Positions 1 through 7,593 are shown, counted from the stretch's first letter. The stretch is DNA of 16,438 nt from Candidatus Parcubacteria bacterium (GCA_003694545.1 RFKD01000058.1:1-16438), one strand, 5' to 3'. Notes: a model not told the origin generated them from the letters alone. Made by a program: numbers and translations.

Positions 1-1
1 A

Positions 2-364
2 GGTTGCGCTGTGAGCGAAGGTCCCCACAGCCTCATTCGCGAGGGCGCCGTGCTTGTTCGCGGAGCGCACGATTGCGCGGAAATGCTCGGGCTTGCTTGG
101 CGGTCGGCTCGCACGGAGCCAAGAGCGCAGGCGGCGGCCACCGCCTGCGCTCTTGGCTCATGGCAAGACGTGTCACTGCCCTTGCGCGATCGCATACTTG
201 CTCTTTTAGCGCAACAGTCGGGATCGCGCGACGAGCTTGCCGTTCGCTTGGGCGCGAGCGCGGCGGATATCGCGCGGGAGGTAACCATGCTGGAGATCGA
301 AGGGAGCGTGCGGGACGAGATGGGGAGGTTGACCCTTGTGGCGCACCAAGGCCGCGTGCGCTAA
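2..364 (+). CDS. dprA: DNA-processing protein DprA/Smf, C-terminal part (5' end outside window)
   Basis: DprA loads RecA onto incoming single-stranded DNA during transformation. Only the C-terminal third or so is present; the frame is open from the first bases. The opening stretch, SEGPHSLIREGAVLV, fits the end of the Rossmann-like DprA fold, where family members read roughly 'S.G.n.LIreGA.lv'. After an alanine-rich linker, the last 60 residues (LPLRDRILALLAQQSG onwards) form a winged helix of the kind found at DprA C-termini, with a DELAVRLGASAADIAREVTMLEIEG core. The linker is largely encoded by a 44-base palindrome (116-159). The stop codon is TAA at 362-364. Natural competence genes are widespread in reduced Patescibacteria, so the gene fits. 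The identification rests on the wing plus the fold-end motif, since the catalytic-fold core is not visible. Confidence 0.75.
   Translation, partial: GCAVSEGPHSLIREGAVLVRGAHDCAEMLGLAWRSARTEPRAQAAATACALGSWQDVSLPLRDRILALLAQQSGSRDELAVRLGASAADIAREVTMLEIEGSVRDEMGRLTLVAHQGRVR
116..159. repeat. 19-bp perfect inverted repeat inside dprA
   Basis: The arms 116-134 and 141-159 are perfect reverse complements (19 bp) around a 6-base centre. The palindrome lies in frame inside dprA and encodes the Ala-rich linker (TEPRAQAAATACALGS) between the Rossmann fold and the winged helix. It has no T-tract, so it does not look like a terminator. See the finding on coding palindromes. Confidence 0.8.
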
Positions 365-497
365 GATGGGAGGGCATGCGATATACGGGGTTCTTCTTTC
401 ATCGGATCAAATACTTCTCGCGCCGCGAGAGCCCCTTGAAGGGGTGCGATTTGTTTAGCAGAAGGTAGGAAGTGACGAAATAAGTAACGCAAAGCGT

Positions 498-1787
498 ATG
501 TTAGACATCAAATTCATCCGAGACAATCTCACGGTCGTCAAAGAAGGAGCGAGAAAAAAGGGAATCAAAGTTGACCTCGATCGTCTCGTCGCGCTGGATG
601 ACGAGCGTCGTACGCTAACGCAGGAAGTGAATGAACTGCGCGCGCAGCAAAAAGCGGAAAGCGAGGGCATACAAAATGCCGATCCTACCCAACGCGCCCA
701 ACGTCTTGAGGCTCTGCGCGCGCTCAAAGAGCGCCTCCAAAGATCAGAAGAGCGTTTGCAGGAGGTGATGCGGGAGTGGCGTTTGCTGATGCTCCAGGTC
801 CCCAACATTCCGGATGTGAGCGTACCAGAAGGAGAAAGTGACGCGGACAATGTGGAAGTACGCCAGTGGGGGGAACCGCGAGAGTTTGCGTTTCAGCCGC
901 GTAGCCATATTGAGCTTTTGGAAATGCACCGCAGCGCCGATTTTGAACGCGGCGCCAAAGTAGCAGGCTTCCGAGGCTATTTTTTGGAGGACGCGATGGT
1001 GCGGTTGTCGGTTGCGTTGTGGCAGTTTGTGTGGGATCACTTCCGGGAGCACCATCCGGAGTATCGCTTGATGATGGTGCCTTCTCTCGTGCGAAAAGAG
1101 CCGTTTTTTGGGACGGGTTACCTTCCGCAGGGGGAAGAAGACTTGTATAAAACGCAAGACGATTTGTATCTCGCAGGAACGGCTGAGGTCGCGATGATGG
1201 GCTACTTTATGGACGAAGTGTTGGATCACGACGCCTTGCCAATGAAATTTTTGGCGTTTTCTCCTTGTTTCCGCCGCGAAGCGGGAAGCCACGGCAAAGA
1301 CACAAAAGGGCTCGTGCGCGTCCATGAGTTTTACAAGCTCGAACAAGTGATTCTCTGCGAGGCAAGCCATGAAACATCCGTGCGCTTCCATGAGGAACTC
1401 ACCGCAAACGCTGAAGAGCTTTTACAGGCGCTTGGGCTGCCATATCGCGTTGTGGTGAATTGCGGCGGCGATCTTGGGCTCGGGCAAGTCAAAAAATACG
1501 ATATTGAAGCGTGGGTTCCAAGCGAAGGGCGTTATCGGGAGACGCACTCCTCGTCCTACTTCCACGACTTCCAGACGCGCCGCTTGAATATCCGCTATCG
1601 CGACGCTGACGGCAAGATGCGCTACGCGCACTCGCTCAACAACACTGCGCTTGCCACGCCGCGCATGTTGGTGCCGCTTTTGGAAAACTACCAAGAGGCT
1701 GACGGTTCCATTGTGGTGCCAAAGGCGCTTCAGCCGTATATGGACGCTGAGGTTTTGCGGCCGAGGAGTACCCAGAAGAGGGCGTGA
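498..1787 (+). CDS. serS: Seryl-tRNA synthetase
   Basis: This cytosolic class II enzyme charges tRNA-Ser with serine. The protein has 429 residues, the normal length. Residues 27-105 are charged and helical, matching the two-helix coiled-coil arm that grips the long variable arm of tRNA-Ser. The catalytic domain shows the serine-binding GTAEV at 227-231, class II motif 2 with FRREAGSHGKDTKG from residue 258, and motif 3, ATPRMLVPLLENYQ (R389). The stretch HDFQTRRLNIRYR near 356 is typical of bacterial SerRS. The ATG at 498 begins MLDIKFIRDN, a standard SerRS N-terminus. No Shine-Dalgarno sequence is well placed; upstream bases 365-497 hold only a small CCCCTT/AAGGGG hairpin and no T-box. The stop overlaps the next gene's start (TGATG). 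Confidence 0.97.
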   Translation: MLDIKFIRDNLTVVKEGARKKGIKVDLDRLVALDDERRTLTQEVNELRAQQKAESEGIQNADPTQRAQRLEALRALKERLQRSEERLQEVMREWRLLMLQVPNIPDVSVPEGESDADNVEVRQWGEPREFAFQPRSHIELLEMHRSADFERGAKVAGFRGYFLEDAMVRLSVALWQFVWDHFREHHPEYRLMMVPSLVRKEPFFGTGYLPQGEEDLYKTQDDLYLAGTAEVAMMGYFMDEVLDHDALPMKFLAFSPCFRREAGSHGKDTKGLVRVHEFYKLEQVILCEASHETSVRFHEELTANAEELLQALGLPYRVVVNCGGDLGLGQVKKYDIEAWVPSEGRYRETHSSSYFHDFQTRRLNIRYRDADGKMRYAHSLNNTALATPRMLVPLLENYQEADGSIVVPKALQPYMDAEVLRPRSTQKRA

Positions 1788-2722
1788 TGCTTATGCGCTC
1801 GGGAGGGAGAGGAGACGGGATCGTGCGCCCCGCGCATAGGAAAGCTGCGGTTGCGCAGCTTTCCTATGCGCGGGGCGGTTCCGCCCGCCTGCGAGCGCGT
1901 GCCCGCTTCATTATCGCCGCCGTGTGCGGCGCGGCGCTTTTCCTGGTGATCTGGCTACCGTGGGCGCGGTCGTTTCAATATGAGGTCGTGTTGTCGGACG
2001 AATACGATGACACGCGCGCAGGACTTATTCTAGATGCCATAAGCTCGCAAACACGATGGGGAATTGTGCCCAAGGTGCATATCTTGTGGTTTCCCAAAAA
2101 AGAAATCCAACAGCGCCTTGAAGCCGCCTTGCCGCAGTATGCTTCTGTTTCGGTTGAGCGGATTGGCCTGCGGCGCGCTGAGATCCGCGGAGTGTTGCGT
2201 GTCCCCTTTGCGCAATGGTGCCGCGCGCAAGACGAGCTTGATGATGCAATGGCGGAGCCTCATGTGTTCACAACGCCGCTTCCTGTGAAAGATTGCCCTG
2301 CTGTGGTTGGCGCGCAGGAAGGAGTGGTGTATACCCCGCGGCACGGTGCTCCCAAGGATTCTCTCCCGCAGCTTTTGTGGGTTGTCGCTTTTGAGCAGGA
2401 GCCTCCTGCCGCTCTCGATAGTGCAGAATTTGCCTCCTTGCGCGCGTTGGTGCGCTGGTTGGATGCGCAAGGCGTTGAAATCCAGCGCATTGAATCCACG
2501 CCCCGTTGGGTAAGTCTCCGCCTCGCGCTCGGCGCTTCTCTCTTCTTGCCAAAACAGGGCAGCCTCGAGGAAATCCCTGCGTATCTGCAGGCCCTGGTGC
2601 GCGAGGGGGTCGTAGGGGCGGGAGAACATCCGACGGCCTCAACGGAGCTTGCGGCCGCTTTGCAAACTGTTCGCTACATTGATTTTCGCGATTTCCCGCG
2701 CGTGTATGTGGGGAAGGAATAG
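1787..2722 (+). CDS. FtsQ/DivIB-like cell-division membrane protein
   Basis: The 311-residue protein has a basic N-terminus, one transmembrane helix at about 41-59 (FIIAAVCGAALFLVIWLPW) and a large extracytoplasmic part. The layout matches FtsQ/DivIB: a POTRA-like segment (about 65-150, with LWFPKKEIQQRLEAALPQY and then a VSVERIGL..AEIRGVLRVP strand pair), a beta-rich domain, and the ending VRYIDFRDFPRVYVGKE, which resembles the family's closing 'yiDLRf.nrvyv'. FtsQ scaffolds the FtsBL pair in the divisome. The ATG at 1787 overlaps the serS stop by one base and has GAGG upstream, implying coupling; GTG at 1784 is an alternative. Residues 14-31 are encoded by a 24-bp palindrome. Sequence conservation in this family is low, so the call rests on architecture. 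Confidence 0.5.
   Translation: MLMRSGGRGDGIVRPAHRKAAVAQLSYARGGSARLRARARFIIAAVCGAALFLVIWLPWARSFQYEVVLSDEYDDTRAGLILDAISSQTRWGIVPKVHILWFPKKEIQQRLEAALPQYASVSVERIGLRRAEIRGVLRVPFAQWCRAQDELDDAMAEPHVFTTPLPVKDCPAVVGAQEGVVYTPRHGAPKDSLPQLLWVVAFEQEPPAALDSAEFASLRALVRWLDAQGVEIQRIESTPRWVSLRLALGASLFLPKQGSLEEIPAYLQALVREGVVGAGEHPTASTELAAALQTVRYIDFRDFPRVYVGKE
1826..1877. repeat. 24-bp perfect inverted repeat inside the FtsQ-like gene
   Basis: The arms 1826-1849 and 1854-1877 are perfect 24-bp reverse complements with a 4-base loop (GTTG), the longest palindrome in the window. It is in frame and encodes the cytoplasmic N-terminal tail (about residues 14-31), ahead of the membrane helix. No T-run follows, and translation continues through it. 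Confidence 0.85.
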
Positions 2723-2753
2723 CGCGCGTTTGCTGGTAGAGGAAGCGACTTTT

Positions 2754-2762
2754 TGCTAAAAT
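2754..2762 (+). promoter_or_regulatory. Extended -10 promoter for tRNA-Thr
   Basis: TTGCTAAAAT (TGn plus TAAAAT, -10 at 2757-2762) lies 8 bases before the tRNA 5' end. No good -35 is seen, as expected for extended -10 promoters. Confidence 0.5.
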
Positions 2763-2770
2763 ACCTGCGC

Positions 2771-2843
2771 GCCGGCATAGCTCAGTTGGTAGAGCAACCG
2801 CCTTGTAAGCGGTAGGTCGTCGGTTCAAGTCCGACTGCCGGCT
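2771..2843 (+). tRNA. tRNA-Thr (anticodon TGT)
   Basis: This is a complete 73-base cloverleaf. The acceptor GCCGGCA (2771-2777) pairs with TGCCGGC (2836-2842), with discriminator T. The D arm GCTC/GAGC, the anticodon stem ACCGC/GCGGT with loop CTTGTAA (anticodon TGT at 2804-2806) and the T arm GTCGG/CCGAC with TTCAAGT are all regular. CCA is not encoded. Confidence 0.97.
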
Positions 2844-2856
2844 CAAAGTTTTTATA

Positions 2857-2885
2857 TTGCGCCGCCTTCCTTTGGCGGGTAGGAT
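2857..2885 (+). promoter_or_regulatory. Sigma-70-type promoter of rsh, predicted leaderless
   Basis: TTGCGC (2857-2862), a 17-base spacer and TAGGAT (2880-2885) predict a start at about 2891-2892, which is the A of the rsh ATG. A GAGG lies 1 base before the ATG, too close to act as a normal ribosome binding site. Confidence 0.55.
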
Positions 2886-2891
2886 AGAGGT

Positions 2892-4550
2892 ATGTTGGAG
2901 GCTCCTGTGGTAGATATTCGCTATACCAAAGATCCAACGCTTCAGGATGTGCTTTCAGCTCTGCGCTCCCAGAGTAATGAAGACCAGGCGCTGGTGCGTC
3001 GGGCGTGGGAGTTCGCGCAAAAGGCGCACGAAGGGCAAGAGCGCCTCAGCGGCAAGCCTTACTTCACCCATGTCGCGGAAACGGGCTATAAGCTCGCGCG
3101 CATTGGTATGGGAGCTCCCACGGTGGCGGCAGGGTTGCTACACGACGCTGTAGAGGATGGCTGTGTGAGCTTTGAAGAGTTGGAAAAGGCGTTCGGGGCC
3201 GAGATTGCTTCTTTGGTTGACGGCGTGACAAAATTGGGGCATCTAAAATATCGCGGCGTCTCTCGCCATGTGGAAAGCTTGCGAAAGTTGTTTGTTGCAA
3301 CATCGCGCGATATTCGAGTGTTGATCATTCGGCTGATGGATCGCCTCCATAATATGGAGACGCTAGAGTATGTGCGCGAGGATAAGCGCCGCCGCATTGC
3401 TTTGGAGACGCTTGAAATTTACGCGCCGATTGCGGAGCGTTTGGAGATGGGTATTGTTCAGCGGATGCTGCAGGATTTGGCGTTTCCATATGTGTTTCCC
3501 GAGGAATATAAGGAGGTGCACGCGCTCGTGGAGCATCGGGCGAATCGGCTCCTGCGCAGTATGGAAAAAATGCAAAATAGAATGCGCCGCGCGCTGGTTG
3601 AGGCGGGGATCACTGAATTCCACACAATGACGCGCCTGAAGGGCTTGTATAGCTTTTGGCGTAAACTTCAGCGTAAAGGCGGCGATGCGAATCAGATTTA
3701 CGATTTGGCGGCACTGCGTATTATCGTTCCAACGAAAGAAGACTGCTATCGGGTGCTTGGGATCGTGCACCACCATTGGCGCCCTTTGCCGGGAAGGATA
3801 AAGGACTACATTGCTTTCCCCAAGCCCAACGGCTACCAATCACTCCACACAACCGTGTTTACGGGGGATGGCTCTATTGTGGAAGTGCAAGTTCGCACGC
3901 TGGATATGCACCGGGAGGCGCAGTGGGGCGTAGCGTCGCATTTTGCGTATAAGGAGCAAGGGTCTGTCGCTCAGACAAAGAAAGATAGGGGTTGGCTGTG
4001 GGTGTGGCGTCTTCTGCCGCGCCGCCAACAGCCGTCCGCAACGGAAGATGGCGCCTTCGCGCCTTCTGACGAGACGGGTCGTCGAGACATAGACATACCG
4101 CAGTGGGTTCGGGAAATAGCCGAAGCCCAACGCGCGGTCGCGGAAGGCGACGAATCATTCCTCGAAGACCTACGGGCGGATTTTTTCAACCACCGCGTGT
4201 TTGTGTTTACCCCGAAAGGAGATGTGGTGGATCTTCCTATTGGCGCCTCGCCGGTTGATTTTGCCTATGCAATTCACTCGGACATTGGTGCTCATCTTGC
4301 CGCCGCGATTGTGAACGGGAAGATGGTGTCTCTCGACACGCAACTGCGCAACGGTGATATTGTGGAAGTTGTAACTAAACCGTCGGCGCGCCCGTCTCGC
4401 CGTTGGTTAGCGTTTGTGAAAACTGCGCTTGCCCGCAGAAAAATACGCCAAGCGCTTGCGGTGGACAATCTCGCAGCTTCCGCGGAAGCAAGCGGCGGAG
4501 CGCAAGACGCATCCTTGGAGCGCACAGCGCGCAAGCGAAGGAAGAAATAG
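2892..4550 (+). CDS. Bifunctional (p)ppGpp synthetase/hydrolase (RelA/SpoT homologue)
   Basis: This protein makes and degrades the alarmone (p)ppGpp in the stringent response. It has 552 residues. The N-terminal HD hydrolase domain (about 30-190) keeps H60, the HDAVED motif (84-89) and RLMDRLHNM (148-155), so hydrolase activity is plausible. The synthetase domain (about 240-350) has YSFWRKLQRKG, YDLAALRI (D271), GRIKDYIAFPKPNGYQSLHT (301-320) and EVQVRT with its Glu at 331, so synthesis is plausible too. A TGS domain spans about 435-497. The ribosome-sensing zinc-finger and ACT domains of long RelA/SpoT are missing; the protein ends in a basic tail (RTARKRRKK), so it is shorter than the usual ~730 residues. 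It lies just behind tRNA-Thr, with its own promoter. Confidence 0.93.
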   Translation: MLEAPVVDIRYTKDPTLQDVLSALRSQSNEDQALVRRAWEFAQKAHEGQERLSGKPYFTHVAETGYKLARIGMGAPTVAAGLLHDAVEDGCVSFEELEKAFGAEIASLVDGVTKLGHLKYRGVSRHVESLRKLFVATSRDIRVLIIRLMDRLHNMETLEYVREDKRRRIALETLEIYAPIAERLEMGIVQRMLQDLAFPYVFPEEYKEVHALVEHRANRLLRSMEKMQNRMRRALVEAGITEFHTMTRLKGLYSFWRKLQRKGGDANQIYDLAALRIIVPTKEDCYRVLGIVHHHWRPLPGRIKDYIAFPKPNGYQSLHTTVFTGDGSIVEVQVRTLDMHREAQWGVASHFAYKEQGSVAQTKKDRGWLWVWRLLPRRQQPSATEDGAFAPSDETGRRDIDIPQWVREIAEAQRAVAEGDESFLEDLRADFFNHRVFVFTPKGDVVDLPIGASPVDFAYAIHSDIGAHLAAAIVNGKMVSLDTQLRNGDIVEVVTKPSARPSRRWLAFVKTALARRKIRQALAVDNLAASAEASGGAQDASLERTARKRRKK

Positions 4551-4587
4551 CAAAGGTCGCGAGTGCAAACAGACCAAACCGTAAAGA

Positions 4588-4621
4588 GAGCAAGCCGTAA
4601 AAGCTTACCCTGCTTGCGCTC
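4588..4621. terminator. Possible bidirectional terminator hairpin between rsh and parB
   Basis: The outer arms GAGCAAG and CTTGCGCTC enclose GTAAAAGCTTAC, giving a nested imperfect hairpin in the 91-base gap between two convergent genes. No clear T-run is present, so the role is inferred from position. Confidence 0.3.
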
Positions 4622-4641
4622 CGCGCTCTGCGCCACGAGGA

Positions 4642-5973
4642 CTAGATCGTGAAGTTGCGCACGGCGTACAGGTCGTCGTCTTCTTCCATTGTTGCGCGTT
4701 GCTCCTGCGGACTCACATCTTCAACTTCGAGCTCCGTAAGAGGCGCCACATCTGTTTCTTCAAATTCCGAGGCGGGTTTTGCATTGTTGAGAAAGGTGGT
4801 AGGGGCTTTTTTGAGAGAGGGTTCTACGAGGGCCGCGCTCGCGACGGGCGTTGTTTGCACAGATGCGGGGAAGGGGGAAACTGAGGACGGCTCTTGGTCT
4901 TGAGCTTGTTTGCCATATTGTAGAGAGAAAGTGTTTCGCTCAGGAGTGAATTCCGCAGGAGCGGCGGCGTTCACGGGAGCGACATTTGCCGCAGGCGCGG
5001 GTAGGGGAGTGGGTTCGCTTTGGGGTTCAGGAGCCGTGCGTGGGGAATCAACAAGCCTACTTTCCCTTTGTGGTTGGGGTTTGTCTGCTACACCGCCACG
5101 CGACGATGATACAGTGGCTGGCTCGGTAGCAGGAGGAGAGTTGACTGATTGGGAAAGTTTGGCAAGCAAGGTGCGCAAGTCTTCTTCTGAAAAATAGTCA
5201 ATCACAATCTTTCCTCCGTTACCTTCGGCGCGCGGCGTTACCATTACTCTCGTTCCTAGCGCGCGCGCAAGCGCGGCCTCCGCACTGCTGATTTCCGGGT
5301 GGACGGGTTTGCGCGTTTTATCGGCCGCGATGCGCCGAGCAATGCGTTCTGTTTCGCGCACGGAGAGTTTGCGCTCAAGAATCTCCTCAAAAAGCGTTTT
5401 TTGTTCTTCCGGCCGATCGTTGAGCATCAACAAAGGACGCGTAAATCCTTCCGAAATGGCGCCCGAGCGAACCGCGTTGAGGATGTCCTCCGGAAGGTTG
5501 AGAATGCGCAAGGTATTGGAAACATACTCTCGGCTCCTGCCTATTTTCCGAGCGATTTCCGCGTTGTTGTAGCCGTATTCCTGGAGCTTTTTAAAGGCGA
5601 GCGCGCGCTCAACGGGATTAAGGTCTTCCCGCTGGAGGTTTTCTATAATGGCAAGCTCCAGCTTCATCTTGTCGCTCTCTTCCTGCGAGCGAATGACAAC
5701 AGGTACAAGGGTCAATCCCGCGATTTTTGCCGCCCGCCAGCGGCGCTCGCCGGCAATGAGCTCATACGCAACACGAATACTCCCGTCGGGCGATTCTATT
5801 TCGTGGCGGGTGACCACCAAAGGCTGTAAGATGCCGTACTGACGCACCGATTCGGCAAGCTCCCGCAAGCGTGCTTCGTCGAAATCACGTCGCGGCTGAA
5901 ACGGGTTGGGGCGGATTTTTTCCACCTCCACCCAAAAGATAGAGTCGTAGAAAGGCTTTGATGGCGCTGGCAT
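4642..5973 (-). CDS. parB: Chromosome-partitioning protein ParB with long disordered C-terminal tail
   Basis: ParB binds parS sites, slides as a CTP-dependent clamp and segregates the origin together with ParA. The protein has 443 residues from ATG 5973. The N-terminal CTPase domain opens with IRPNPFQPRRDFDEARLREL and contains GERRWRAA and ENLQREDLNP. An HTH follows (NNAEIARKIGRSREYVSNTLRIL), then the dimerisation segment GKIVIDYFSEEDLRTLLAKL near residue 270-290. The remaining 150 or so residues are low-complexity, rich in Pro, Ala, Glu and Ser, and end in an acidic patch, EEDDDLYAV; most ParBs stop before this. The start is set by an extended -10 box 7 bases upstream; the open frame runs on to 6069 across the promoter, so the longer version is unlikely. 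No parA is in the window. Confidence 0.95.
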   Translation of the reverse strand: MPAPSKPFYDSIFWVEVEKIRPNPFQPRRDFDEARLRELAESVRQYGILQPLVVTRHEIESPDGSIRVAYELIAGERRWRAAKIAGLTLVPVVIRSQEESDKMKLELAIIENLQREDLNPVERALAFKKLQEYGYNNAEIARKIGRSREYVSNTLRILNLPEDILNAVRSGAISEGFTRPLLMLNDRPEEQKTLFEEILERKLSVRETERIARRIAADKTRKPVHPEISSAEAALARALGTRVMVTPRAEGNGGKIVIDYFSEEDLRTLLAKLSQSVNSPPATEPATVSSSRGGVADKPQPQRESRLVDSPRTAPEPQSEPTPLPAPAANVAPVNAAAPAEFTPERNTFSLQYGKQAQDQEPSSVSPFPASVQTTPVASAALVEPSLKKAPTTFLNNAKPASEFEETDVAPLTELEVEDVSPQEQRATMEEDDDLYAVRNFTI

Positions 5974-5980
5974 GCGCCGC

Positions 5981-5989
5981 AGTATACCA
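5981..5989 (-). promoter_or_regulatory. Extended -10 promoter of parB, predicted leaderless
   Basis: Read on the minus strand, TGGTATACT (TGn plus TATACT at 5986-5981) ends 7 bases before the ATG at 5973, placing transcription start at the start codon. The same nine bases precede the LOG-family gene at 9155. Confidence 0.6.
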
Positions 5990-6042
5990 TGCGCGCCGAG
6001 AGTTGTTGCGCCTTCAGTTGGGGATTGCGCTGGAGAAGACAG

Positions 6043-6115
6043 CAGGGGCGACAGGACTCGAACCTGCAACCTGCGGTTTTGGAGACCGCTGCTCTACCAA
6101 TTGAGCTACGCCCCT
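6043..6115 (-). tRNA. tRNA-Trp (anticodon CCA)
   Basis: This is a 73-base cloverleaf on the minus strand. The acceptor AGGGGCG (6115-6109) pairs with CGCCCCT, with discriminator G. The D arm GCTC/GAGC, the anticodon stem GCGGT/ACCGC with loop CTCCAAA (anticodon CCA) and the T arm with GGTTCGAGTCC are regular. The 3' CCA is not encoded. It lies between rpmG and parB. Confidence 0.96.
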
Positions 6116-6202
6116 TCTGCGCGGAAGCATACCATAGCGCGCGCTCGTGGGGAAGCGCTTCTCGTCAGTGCGCTCAGATAAAAAGACCGCGGTGCTCGAG
6201 GC

Positions 6203-6382
6203 CTACTTCTTGGTTTCTTCAAAGATGATGTGTTTGCGCAATTTAGGGGAGTATTTGCGGCGGCGGAGCTTCTCTGTTCCGCCTTTGCCCGCTTTGGCCG
6301 CTCGCCGCTTGCGGTTGATGCGAGTGTAGTAAGTTTCGCCCGTTTCCTTGGAGCGGAGTTTTACCAAATGGTCTTGCGCCAT
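6203..6382 (-). CDS. rpmG: 50S ribosomal protein L33
   Basis: The 59-residue basic protein is a large-subunit ribosomal component. MAQDHLVKLRSKETGETYYT and then EKLRRRKYSPKLRKHIIFEETKK follow the L33 pattern (LKLxSxETG.xYxTxkN...LelkKYcPkLrKH..f.E.K). The four zinc-binding cysteines of C+ forms are absent, making this a zinc-independent form; the linker RKRRAAKAGKGGTEK is longer than usual. ATG 6382 is preferred over an upstream in-frame GTG at 6406 because an extended -10 box (6392-6400) lies between them. tRNA-Trp is directly downstream on the same strand, as often seen for the rpmG/tRNA-Trp pair. Confidence 0.9.
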   Translation of the reverse strand: MAQDHLVKLRSKETGETYYTRINRKRRAAKAGKGGTEKLRRRKYSPKLRKHIIFEETKK

Positions 6383-6391
6383 ATGGGAAGC

Positions 6392-6400
6392 AGGGTAGCA
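6392..6400 (-). promoter_or_regulatory. Extended -10 promoter of rpmG, predicted near-leaderless
   Basis: On the minus strand TGCTACCCT ends 9 bases before the rpmG ATG. No obvious Shine-Dalgarno sequence lies in between. Confidence 0.45.
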
Positions 6401-6528
6401 CACCAAAGGCGCGGCGGCAAGATCGCCCAGCAGGCAGTCGGCATCTATGTCGTGTAGGAGTTGAGGTTAGCCACCCAAAAGAGGAAGCGGTACAATGCAG
6501 CGCAAGTATTGTTTTTGCGATAGGAGGT

Positions 6529-6927
6529 ATGAAGGAAGCCGACACACAGCCGCGTCACAAGGGGTTTGCGCTGGACACTGGGTTTATGGCTTCCTCTGCG
6601 GGAAGGCGGCTCATTGTGAGCGTGGCGTGGGTCTCGAGCATTACACTCGCTTTTTTCCTTGGGGCGCTTGAAGCGCAGACGCGCTGGGAGGCGGCAGCCT
6701 CAGCCGCTTCCCAGCGCGCCGCAGTTTATCAAAAAGACGATGCCCCCTTGCCCCCGGGAGGGTGGGTTGTCGGTTCGCTCAACGGGCGGGTGTATCACTT
6801 GCCATGGTGTCCTGGCGCTGCGCGGCTCGCTCCGGAAAAGACAAAGTGGTTTGCCAGCGAAGCGCAAGCCCGCGCGGCAGGATACCGCCCCGCGAAAAAC
6901 TGCCCTGGCCTTCCTGAACAACCATAA
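6529..6927 (+). CDS. Membrane-anchored protein with Ada-type metal-binding domain
   Basis: The 132-residue protein has one membrane helix (about 29-46, LIVSVAWVSSITLAFFLG), a linker and a C-terminal module VVGSLNGRVYHLPWCPGA...WFASEAQARAAGYRPAKNC (about 80-126). This has the pattern of the Ada metal-binding domain (S..g.vYH...C......f.s...A...Gyrpak.C). H90, C94 and C125 are the visible candidate ligands. The role is unknown; similar small anchored modules occur next to nucleases, and a DnaQ-like exonuclease gene follows by 25 bases. GGAGG lies one base before the ATG, closer than normal; a TACAAT at 6491-6496 may be its -10. Residues 51-64 are encoded by an imperfect palindrome. Confidence 0.7.
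   Translation: MKEADTQPRHKGFALDTGFMASSAGRRLIVSVAWVSSITLAFFLGALEAQTRWEAAASAASQRAAVYQKDDAPLPPGGWVVGSLNGRVYHLPWCPGAARLAPEKTKWFASEAQARAAGYRPAKNCPGLPEQP
6680..6718. repeat. 16-bp imperfect inverted repeat inside the Ada-like gene
   Basis: The arms 6680-6695 and 6703-6718 match at 15 of 16 positions (one G/T wobble), with a 7-base loop. It is in frame and encodes the linker after the membrane helix (TRWEAAASAASQRA). The arm and loop lengths match the palindrome at 12021-12059. Confidence 0.65.
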
Positions 6928-6937
6928 GAAAAAGAGG

Positions 6938-6946
6938 TGCTACACT
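6938..6946 (+). promoter_or_regulatory. Extended -10 promoter of the exonuclease gene, predicted leaderless
   Basis: TGCTACACT, with its -10 TACACT at 6941-6946, ends 6 bases before ATG 6953. The same TGCTACACT recurs at 14436-14444, in front of the candidate small RNA. Confidence 0.55.
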
Positions 6947-6952
6947 AAGGCT

Positions 6953-7561
6953 ATGATTGTGCTTGACATTGAGGCGACGGGGACCAATCCCAGCAAACAC
7001 AGTATTCTCGCAATTGGCGCGGTGGATTTAGCTCACGCGGAACATACATTTTACGGAGAGTGTAGGGCGTGGGAGGGGGCGCACATAATGGAGGAGGCTC
7101 TTGCCGTGAACGGATTTTCGCTTTCAGCCGTAAAAGATCCCGCAAAACAAAGCGAAGCGGAGCTTGTGCGGCAATTTCTCGCTTGGAGCGACGACCTGGA
7201 CGACAGGACGCTTGCCGCGCAAAATGTCGCGTTTGACGCGGCGTTTCTCCAAGCGGCTTGCGAACGCGCGGGTGTCGCTTATCCGTTTGCACATCGAACC
7301 ATTGATGTGCACAGCGTTGTTTATACCCATATACTCCTCTCGGGCAAACAGCCGCCGTTTGACGCGCACCACCGCCACAGCGCGCTTTCGCTGGATGCCG
7401 CGCGCGCATATGTCGGCCTTCCGAGCGAACCGACGCCGCACAATGCCCTTGAAGGGGCGTTGGGGCACGCGGAAGTTTTACACCGGATTTGGTTTGGGAA
7501 AGGATTTGCGCCTCGTTACGCGAGCTATCCCGTGCCGGAATATTGCGCGCGTCCGAACTAG
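6953..7561 (+). CDS. DnaQ-like 3'-5' exonuclease
   Basis: The 202-residue protein is a member of the RNase H-fold DEDDh exonucleases. Exo I is IVLDIEATG (D5, E7) and Exo II is LAAQNVAFDAAFL. The Exo III region reads PHNALEGALGHAEVL; the usual H-x4-D would put an aspartate where G is seen here, with E one position earlier. As I remember them, related Patescibacterial proteins also read HNALTGAK..AE at this point, so this may be normal for the subfamily rather than a defect. The substrate is unknown, with RNA maturation or DNA trimming possible. The ATG at 6953 is fixed by the promoter immediately upstream; an open frame extending further 5' overlaps the previous gene and is not used. Confidence 0.8.
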   Translation: MIVLDIEATGTNPSKHSILAIGAVDLAHAEHTFYGECRAWEGAHIMEEALAVNGFSLSAVKDPAKQSEAELVRQFLAWSDDLDDRTLAAQNVAFDAAFLQAACERAGVAYPFAHRTIDVHSVVYTHILLSGKQPPFDAHHRHSALSLDAARAYVGLPSEPTPHNALEGALGHAEVLHRIWFGKGFAPRYASYPVPEYCARPN

Positions 7562-7572
7562 CGTCGTACAAT
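7543..7572 (+). promoter_or_regulatory. Sigma-70-type promoter of the GH15-like gene
   Basis: TTGCGC (7543-7548), an 18-base spacer and TACAAT (7567-7572) predict a start near 7579, leaving about 15 bases before ATG 7594. The -35 overlaps the end of the exonuclease gene. Confidence 0.5.
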
Positions 7573-7593
7573 ACAGCCTTGCCTGCCGTGTGT

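Noticed and set aside
4..468. 154-residue Arg-rich open frame overlapping dprA
   Set aside because: Out of frame with the clear DprA winged helix and of biased, shadow-like composition.
365..497. Possible T-box leader upstream of serS
   Set aside because: No T-box core sequence, specifier loop or antiterminator is visible; only a tiny CCCCTT/AAGGGG hairpin.
4476..4489. 14-base palindrome in the rsh tail (GCTTCCGCGGAAGC)
   Set aside because: Short and without loop; too likely by chance to group with the long coding palindromes.
7460..7530. Missing catalytic Asp in Exo III of the DnaQ-like protein as a sign of inactivation
   Set aside because: Related Patescibacterial proteins, as I remember them, read the same HNAL.GA pattern, so it is probably a subfamily trait.
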